Below are positions 59,117 to 64,000 of a stretch of 64,000 nt of DNA, one piece after another (within the stretch, counting starts at the first letter, position 1; each line of letters starts with the position of its first letter). The DNA lies in contig NZ_CABHMS010000009.1 in NCBI RefSeq assembly GCF_902167635.1, forward strand, positions 248,001 through 312,000, given 5' to 3'. A program made the position numbers and the translations under genes. The notes beneath the pieces are model-generated. The model ran no database searches and was not told where the DNA came from. It saw only the letters and a program-made list of their open reading frames with translations. This DNA comes from Chitinophaga vietnamensis (GTDB lineage Bacteria; Bacteroidota; Bacteroidia; Chitinophagales; Chitinophagaceae).

Positions 59117-59470
59117 ATGCTTGAACCGGTTTGAATAGTAAAAATGTAATCAGCCAATGGTACCCCGTAATTTACGATTTACCATTTACAAATTACCATT
59201 TACCTTATTTCGCCAATCGGACAAAAATACAACGATTACCCAAAAGTCCGGCGTGGCAGTATATTTATTTATTCACAAACTGTCCGCCCTGCCCGGGAAA
59301 AATTTTAAAAGAACATACAATCTCCCCGCTTGTTATTCGTCTACATGCTCTATACTGGCTTTATACTGGCTTGAAACAGGGCGTATCCTGCCAGCAAGGT
59401 TTTAACTTTTTGGACCAGCAAAACTGCATTAACTTGCTGTCCTATCATATATTTATATAATATTTTCATC
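59117..59470. other. Divergent intergenic region, mirror copy
   Basis: Reverse complement of 43525-43878, carrying the same short repeats; nothing further seen. Confidence 0.5.
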
Positions 59471-60736
59471 ATGCGATCGGGGTTTAATTCCGTTTTTTTA
59501 CTGATCTTTCTTTTATTGCTGGATATTTACGTGTTCCAGGCCGTACGGGCCATCGTGTACATGTCCAGCCCCAGGGTACGTACCGTCACTTACAGCATAT
59601 ATTGGTTTGTTTCGCTGGCCTGCCTGATTACCGTAGCATTGCTGCCTTACATCAAATGGCATAACTGGCCCACCGCCGTGCGTTCCTATGTACTGGCCGT
59701 GATCATCGGGCTGGTGGTGGCCAAGCTGCTCACCGCCGTGTTCCTCTTGCTGGATGATGTACGCCGCGCCCTCACCTGGGTAGTCCGTCGCTTCAGCGCG
59801 GCCAAAACCATTAGCCCGGAAACCGCCGTGAATGGCCTTTCCCGCTCCCAGTTCCTCAACAGGCTGGGGCTCATCGCGGGCGGCGGCCTCTTTGCTACGC
59901 TCGTGTACGGATTTTCCAACAAGTATAATTATCGTGTGCACAAAATAAAGCTGGCGCTCAAAAACCTGCCCGCCTCCTTTAAAGGCATGCGCATCGTGCA
60001 GATATCCGATATCCACTCCGGCAGCTTCGCCAACCGCGAGGCAGTGATCAAAGGCGTGCAGCTGATCAACGACCAGCGGGCCGATCTCATCCTCTTCACT
60101 GGCGACCTGGTCAACGATCGCGCCAGCGAAATGGAGCCCTGGATGGATGTGTTCCGTCAGGTGAAAGCCCCTATGGGCGTGTATTCCACCTTGGGCAATC
60201 ATGACTATGGCGACTATTACCCCTGGCCCGACAAGACGCCCAACGGCTATAGCGCCCTTCAGCACCAGAACCTGGAACGTTTGAAACAGGTACATGGCGA
60301 ACTGGGCTGGAAATTGATGATGAATGAAAACGCAGTGCTGGAGAAGGGTGGAGAGCAGATCGCCCTGCTGGGCGTGGAAAACTGGAGCGCCATGAGCCGT
60401 TTTCCCCGTCATGGTGACCTCAAGCGCGCCTATGAAGGCATTGAACATATCCCCTTTAAAATACTGATGTCGCACGACCCTACCCACTGGGATGCCCAGG
60501 TACGCACGGATTTCCCGGACATCGCCCTTACGCTGGCCGGCCATACCCATGGCATGCAGTTCGGTATAGAGATTCCCGGTCTTAAATGGAGCCCGGCGCA
60601 GTATATCTATAAAGAGTGGGCCGGCCTTTACAAGGAAGGCGATCAACACCTGTATGTGAACAGGGGCTTCGGTTTCCTCGGTTACCCCGGCAGGGTAGGC
60701 GTATTGCCGGAGATTACCGTCATCGATCTCGTTTAA
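59471..60736 (+). CDS. Membrane-anchored metallophosphoesterase, mirror copy
   Basis: Identical to 42259-43524; D-x-H, GNHD and GHTH motifs and the four N-terminal membrane helices unchanged. Confidence 0.8.
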   Translation: MRSGFNSVFLLIFLLLLDIYVFQAVRAIVYMSSPRVRTVTYSIYWFVSLACLITVALLPYIKWHNWPTAVRSYVLAVIIGLVVAKLLTAVFLLLDDVRRALTWVVRRFSAAKTISPETAVNGLSRSQFLNRLGLIAGGGLFATLVYGFSNKYNYRVHKIKLALKNLPASFKGMRIVQISDIHSGSFANREAVIKGVQLINDQRADLILFTGDLVNDRASEMEPWMDVFRQVKAPMGVYSTLGNHDYGDYYPWPDKTPNGYSALQHQNLERLKQVHGELGWKLMMNENAVLEKGGEQIALLGVENWSAMSRFPRHGDLKRAYEGIEHIPFKILMSHDPTHWDAQVRTDFPDIALTLAGHTHGMQFGIEIPGLKWSPAQYIYKEWAGLYKEGDQHLYVNRGFGFLGYPGRVGVLPEITVIDLV

Positions 60737-60861
60737 CCGAAAAATGGAGTTTATCGACAAATAACCATCATACAACTACAGTTATGCCCTCTTCGACTGT
60801 CAACTGCATTTAAATGCGGAATTACACCTATCTTGCGGTGAACGTAGTACAAGGAAAAAGC

Positions 60862-61776
60862 ATGTTCATGCGCGTTTACTTTATATTCCTGTTGCTGTTA
60901 TGCAGCCGTATCGCGGCGGGCCAAACTTTAGCCGAGCTGGAAAAACAGCTCGATTCGTTGTTACGCAAAAAAGATAAGAGTGAACTGGTTGCAGCAGTGG
61001 GATATGGCAATAATCCCGCCTACGGCAGCAAAACCACCAACTATGAATGGCCGATAGTAATGAAGACCTTCCTGGCGCCTTCATTGACCTACTATCATAA
61101 AAGCGGCTTCTATGGCGGCGTTAGCAGCTATTACCTGGTAAATGCCAATGAACATCCCTGGTTTGAATGGGACCTCACTGCCGGTTACGACTATACGAAA
61201 AGTGATAACGTACTCACCGGTATTTCTTACACTAAATATTTCTTCGCAGATTCCAGCGATGTGCCTAAAACGCCCATCACCAATGAGATATTCGCTTATT
61301 TCTATTACCGCAAGTGGTGGCTGGAACCCGGTATCAGTGTGGATTACGGCTGGGGCAAGCATGATGAGAGCGGAGAGCATACCCACAGTTCGTTGCGTGG
61401 TAACGACTTCAACGTCATCTTCGCCGTGCGGCATCCCTTCCTGTTCAATGGCATCCTGAGCGGCACAGATGCCATATTGCTGGCGCCCTCCATCGGCTTT
61501 ACCTGCGGCACCGCCAACTATTTCAGCAACCTCAAAGCCTTTCAATATATTACCCGTTCTCCCAAGTTAAAGAAGACCGTTGTACATCGCGGAAAAGAAA
61601 TTGCATTGGAAGATCATTCCGGTTTTGAGCCGCGCGCACTTGATCTCACACTTAATTTTTCCTATCTCGTCGGCAAATTGAATATCGCCCCCGCCTTCAC
61701 TGTTTTCAAGCCTTTCACCGGAGAAGACCAGCACATCATGAGCTATTTCACTGCGCGTGTGGCGTATAGTTTTTAA
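60862..61776 (+). CDS. Outer-membrane hypothetical protein, mirror copy
   Basis: Identical to 41219-42133, with the same AAGGA-like ribosome-binding site before the ATG at 60862. Confidence 0.75.
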   Translation: MFMRVYFIFLLLLCSRIAAGQTLAELEKQLDSLLRKKDKSELVAAVGYGNNPAYGSKTTNYEWPIVMKTFLAPSLTYYHKSGFYGGVSSYYLVNANEHPWFEWDLTAGYDYTKSDNVLTGISYTKYFFADSSDVPKTPITNEIFAYFYYRKWWLEPGISVDYGWGKHDESGEHTHSSLRGNDFNVIFAVRHPFLFNGILSGTDAILLAPSIGFTCGTANYFSNLKAFQYITRSPKLKKTVVHRGKEIALEDHSGFEPRALDLTLNFSYLVGKLNIAPAFTVFKPFTGEDQHIMSYFTARVAYSF

Positions 61777-61879
61777 TATTGAGCATAAAATTTGTAGTTA
61801 GCCAATCACAATTAGTCGCGTAGGGGTAAATGTTGTGATGTACGTCTATATTTTAACCATTATTATTTAAAGCAATTTT

Positions 61880-62497
61880 ATGAAAAAACTGTTTCTCGCA
61901 GTCGTGCTGCTAACCGCAACTGCCGTTTCAACCGTTAAAGCGCAAGACAGATTGCTCCGTTTTGGTGTCAAAGGTGGAGCTAACCTTGGTAAATTAGATG
62001 GTACCGGCTACCAGGATGGTTTTAAACTGGGCTATCACATTGGCGCTTTCGCGCAATTGCACCTGGTAAAAGGTTTCGGAGTACAGGGTGAATTTGTTTT
62101 CTCTTCTACCAAAACCAAGACCACAGACGATTTTAGCCAGATCTACAATACTGGTAATCTGAGCGACAACGGAAAAACGATCAACATGAATTACCTGAGC
62201 ATTCCTTTGCTGGCCAACATCGACCTGGGCAGTCCCCGCATTAAATTGCAGGTAGGTCCACAATTCAGTGCGTTGGTGAGCGACAAGAAAGTGTTTGGTT
62301 CTTCCGGCGCTGTTAACCAGGCCTTCAAAGGCGGCGATATTTCCGGTGTGGCTGGCTTATGGTTGCAATTGCCTATCATCAACATCAGTGCGCGTTACAT
62401 CATTGGCTTTAATGACGTGAAAGACCTGAACAGCGTAACCAACACCAGCAACTGGAAAAACCAGGCGATCCAGATTGGCGTTGGCGTTACCTTGTAA
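61880..62497 (+). CDS. PorT-type outer-membrane beta-barrel protein, mirror copy
   Basis: Identical to 40498-41115, with signal peptide and barrel strands unchanged. Confidence 0.8.
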   Translation: MKKLFLAVVLLTATAVSTVKAQDRLLRFGVKGGANLGKLDGTGYQDGFKLGYHIGAFAQLHLVKGFGVQGEFVFSSTKTKTTDDFSQIYNTGNLSDNGKTINMNYLSIPLLANIDLGSPRIKLQVGPQFSALVSDKKVFGSSGAVNQAFKGGDISGVAGLWLQLPIINISARYIIGFNDVKDLNSVTNTSNWKNQAIQIGVGVTL

Positions 62498-62527
62498 TTA
62501 TTTACGGAATGCCATTAAGTTATTTTC

Positions 62528-62563
62528 CGATGTCCCGGCAATTTGCCGGGACATCGCTTTTTC
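62528..62563 (+). terminator. Terminator after the outer-membrane protein gene, mirror copy
   Basis: Same CGATGTCCCGGCAA stem as at 40432-40467, followed by CTTTTTCC on the plus strand. Confidence 0.8.
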
Positions 62564-62689
62564 CGGTCATCACTCCTGCTGCCATGCCGGCACTTGGCAT
62601 TAAACTTGACAATGTACCCCTGCTCTAAATAATGAGGACTGTAGCCGTATTTTATGACAGAATGTCCTCGGAGGCTTTAAATAACTCAG

Positions 62690-64000
62690 ATGAACAGATT
62701 TTATTTAGGAAATTCGGAAGATGAAATGGAGTTCATGCCTATTATCCCTTTGAATGAAGATGGGGATGCGCAAGAGGATGACAGCAAAATCCCCGATGAA
62801 CTGGCATTGTTACCATTACGAAATACAGTATTATTCCCCGGGGTGGTATTGCCCATCACCGTTGGCAGGGACAAGTCCATAAAAGCAGTGAGCGATGCGT
62901 ACAAGACTGACAAAATGATCGGTGTAGTAGCGCAAAAAGACAGTACTGTAGAAGATCCCAATGTGGCCGATCTCACAGAAGTAGGTACTGTGGCCCGTAT
63001 CGTGAAACTCATCAAAATGCCGGATGGCGGCACCACCATCATCATCCAGGGACGCAAACGATTCAAAATAAACGAGATCGTTACAGAAGATCCGTATTTC
63101 AAAGCCAGGATCACGGTACTGCCGGAAGAGACGGTAGCCGAGGATACGGAATTTGACGCCTATGTTTCTTCTATCAAAGACCTGGCTGCGCAGATCATCA
63201 ACCTGTCGCCCAACCTGCCTTCAGAAGCTGGCATCATCCTGAAGAATATCGAGAACCCGTCGTTCCTTGTGCATTTTGTGTCTTCCAACCTCAACTCCGA
63301 ATTAAAAGATAAACAGCAATTGCTGGAGATCAACAACCTGCGCACCCGCGCGGAGCTGCTGATGAAATTGCTGCAAACAGAATTGCAGCTGGCCGAGCTG
63401 AAAAACAAGATCACCAACAAAACCAAGGCGGATCTTGACAAACAACAGCGCGACTACTTCCTGCAACAGCAAATGAAATCCATCAAGGAAGAGTTGGGCG
63501 GAGATGCCAATGATCGTGAGATCAGGGAGATGAAGCGCAAGGCAGAAGAGAAGAAATGGTCGCCGGCCGCGGCGGAAGCCTTCGCAAAAGGCATTGAAAA
63601 GCTGGAGCGCATGCATCCCACCACGCCGGACTACAGCGTAGTGTACAATCACCTGGATCTCTTGCTGGACCTGCCCTGGGGCGATTATACCACCGATAGC
63701 TACGACCTGAAGAAGGCGAAAAAAATATTGGACCATGACCATTACGGCATGGAAAAGATCAAAGAAAGGATATTGGAATACCTGGCTGTACTGAAACTGA
63801 AAGGAGACATGAAATCTCCGATCCTCTGTTTCGTAGGCCCTCCGGGTATCGGCAAAACCTCGCTGGGACGCTCGATCGCCAATGCAGTGGGCCGCAAGTA
63901 CGTGCGCCTGAGCCTTGGCGGCCTGCATGATGAAAGCGAGATACGCGGTCATCGGAAAACCTATATCGGCGCGATGCCGGGCAGGGTCATTCAATCTATC
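62690..64000 (+). CDS. lon: ATP-dependent protease Lon, mirror copy (first 437 codons; cut by the window edge)
   Basis: Identical to the first 437 codons of the lon gene at 37900-40305. It includes the N-terminal domain, the coiled coil and Walker A (residues 383-391), and stops at the window end inside the ATPase domain, in RVIQSI. Whether the rest follows, and where the arm ends, cannot be seen here. Confidence 0.8.
   Translation, partial: MNRFYLGNSEDEMEFMPIIPLNEDGDAQEDDSKIPDELALLPLRNTVLFPGVVLPITVGRDKSIKAVSDAYKTDKMIGVVAQKDSTVEDPNVADLTEVGTVARIVKLIKMPDGGTTIIIQGRKRFKINEIVTEDPYFKARITVLPEETVAEDTEFDAYVSSIKDLAAQIINLSPNLPSEAGIILKNIENPSFLVHFVSSNLNSELKDKQQLLEINNLRTRAELLMKLLQTELQLAELKNKITNKTKADLDKQQRDYFLQQQMKSIKEELGGDANDREIREMKRKAEEKKWSPAAAEAFAKGIEKLERMHPTTPDYSVVYNHLDLLLDLPWGDYTTDSYDLKKAKKILDHDHYGMEKIKERILEYLAVLKLKGDMKSPILCFVGPPGIGKTSLGRSIANAVGRKYVRLSLGGLHDESEIRGHRKTYIGAMPGRVIQSI

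Larger units (their letters stand above)
38995..64000. repeat. Perfect, spacer-free inverted duplication of at least 12,503 bp per arm
   Basis: Arm 38995-51497 and arm 51498-64000 are reverse complements with no spacer: position x pairs with 102995-x. All protein pairs (partial Lon, two outer-membrane proteins, phosphoesterase, UPF0173, ParA, ParB, DUF5683, DapB, Rrf2, CysH, CysD, CysN) are identical, and gene coordinates sum exactly to 102995. The last bases of the window still match (CATTCAATCTATC against GATAGATTGAATG), so the true arm end is outside. Long perfect palindromes are cut by SbcCD-like nucleases or lost, so an assembly fold-back is the first explanation; a real head-to-head duplication is the alternative. 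Confidence 0.97.

Noticed and set aside
62690-64000. Truncated lon pseudogene
   Set aside because: The frame is open to the last base; it is cut by the window edge, not by a mutation.

Overview
The window looks like chromosome from a Bacteroidota bacterium, most probably a Chitinophaga-like member of the Chitinophagales. Evidence: a FecI-type sigma factor / FecR anti-sigma / SusC receptor trio, type IX secretion (T9SS) proteins, Bacteroidota-type promoters (TTTG, about 20 bp, TAnnTTTG), few Shine-Dalgarno sequences, and a tmRNA whose tag ends in NGESNYAMAA. The genus is inferred from gene style, not proven. No insertion sequence, prophage, CRISPR array or tRNA gene was recognised.

Layout. 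1-2.8 kb: start of a SusC receptor gene with its FecR and FecI regulators (minus strand). 2.9-6.3 kb: small genes (Dabb protein, DUF4240, secreted lipocalin-like protein, divergent HxlR/quinone-reductase pair) and a decayed MerR-TipAS regulator. 6.3-6.7 kb: tmRNA. 6.8-11 kb (minus): RseP protease, Dxr, GH3-family enzyme. 11.3-12.4 kb (plus): ribosomal proteins L21 and L27 and a lysine/alanine-rich histone-like protein. 12.6-16.2 kb (plus): PolX-like PHP protein, PrsW-family protease, DsbA-like protein, GNAT acetyltransferase. 16.5-20.6 kb (minus): a four-gene operon of outer-membrane porin, Rieske protein, imelysin lipoprotein and di-heme oxidoreductase, probably a periplasmic redox/iron module. 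20.9-34.8 kb (minus): a T9SS surface operon with a giant Calx-beta adhesin, PorP/SprF, an OmpA-PD40 lipoprotein and a delta-60-repeat protein. 35.3-37.4 kb (plus): ahcY and pdxJ, followed by a nested palindromic repeat. 37.9-43.5 kb (minus): lon, two outer-membrane proteins and a metallophosphoesterase. 43.9-51.5 kb (plus): UPF0173 hydrolase, parA-parB-DUF5683-dapB, an Rrf2 regulator and the sulfate-assimilation genes cysH-cysD-cysN.

The dominant structural feature is that everything from 38995 to 51497 is repeated, reverse-complemented and with no spacer, from 51498 to the last base. Each position x in the left arm corresponds to 102995-x, and every protein pair checked is identical. The axis lies in the middle of the perfect hairpin just after cysN. 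A spacer-free palindrome of at least 25 kb should be very unstable in a bacterium. The simplest explanation is an assembly or library fold-back at that hairpin, so genes between 51498 and 64000 should be counted as a second copy only after independent proof. If it is real, it would be an extraordinary inverted duplication carrying parAB, lon, dapB and the cys genes.

The most interesting biology outside the palindrome is the porin-Rieske-imelysin-di-heme operon, the giant adhesin built from a 3-domain higher-order repeat, the PolX-like protein with apparently lost polymerase carboxylates but an intact PHP site, and a family of hairpin elements sharing termini.
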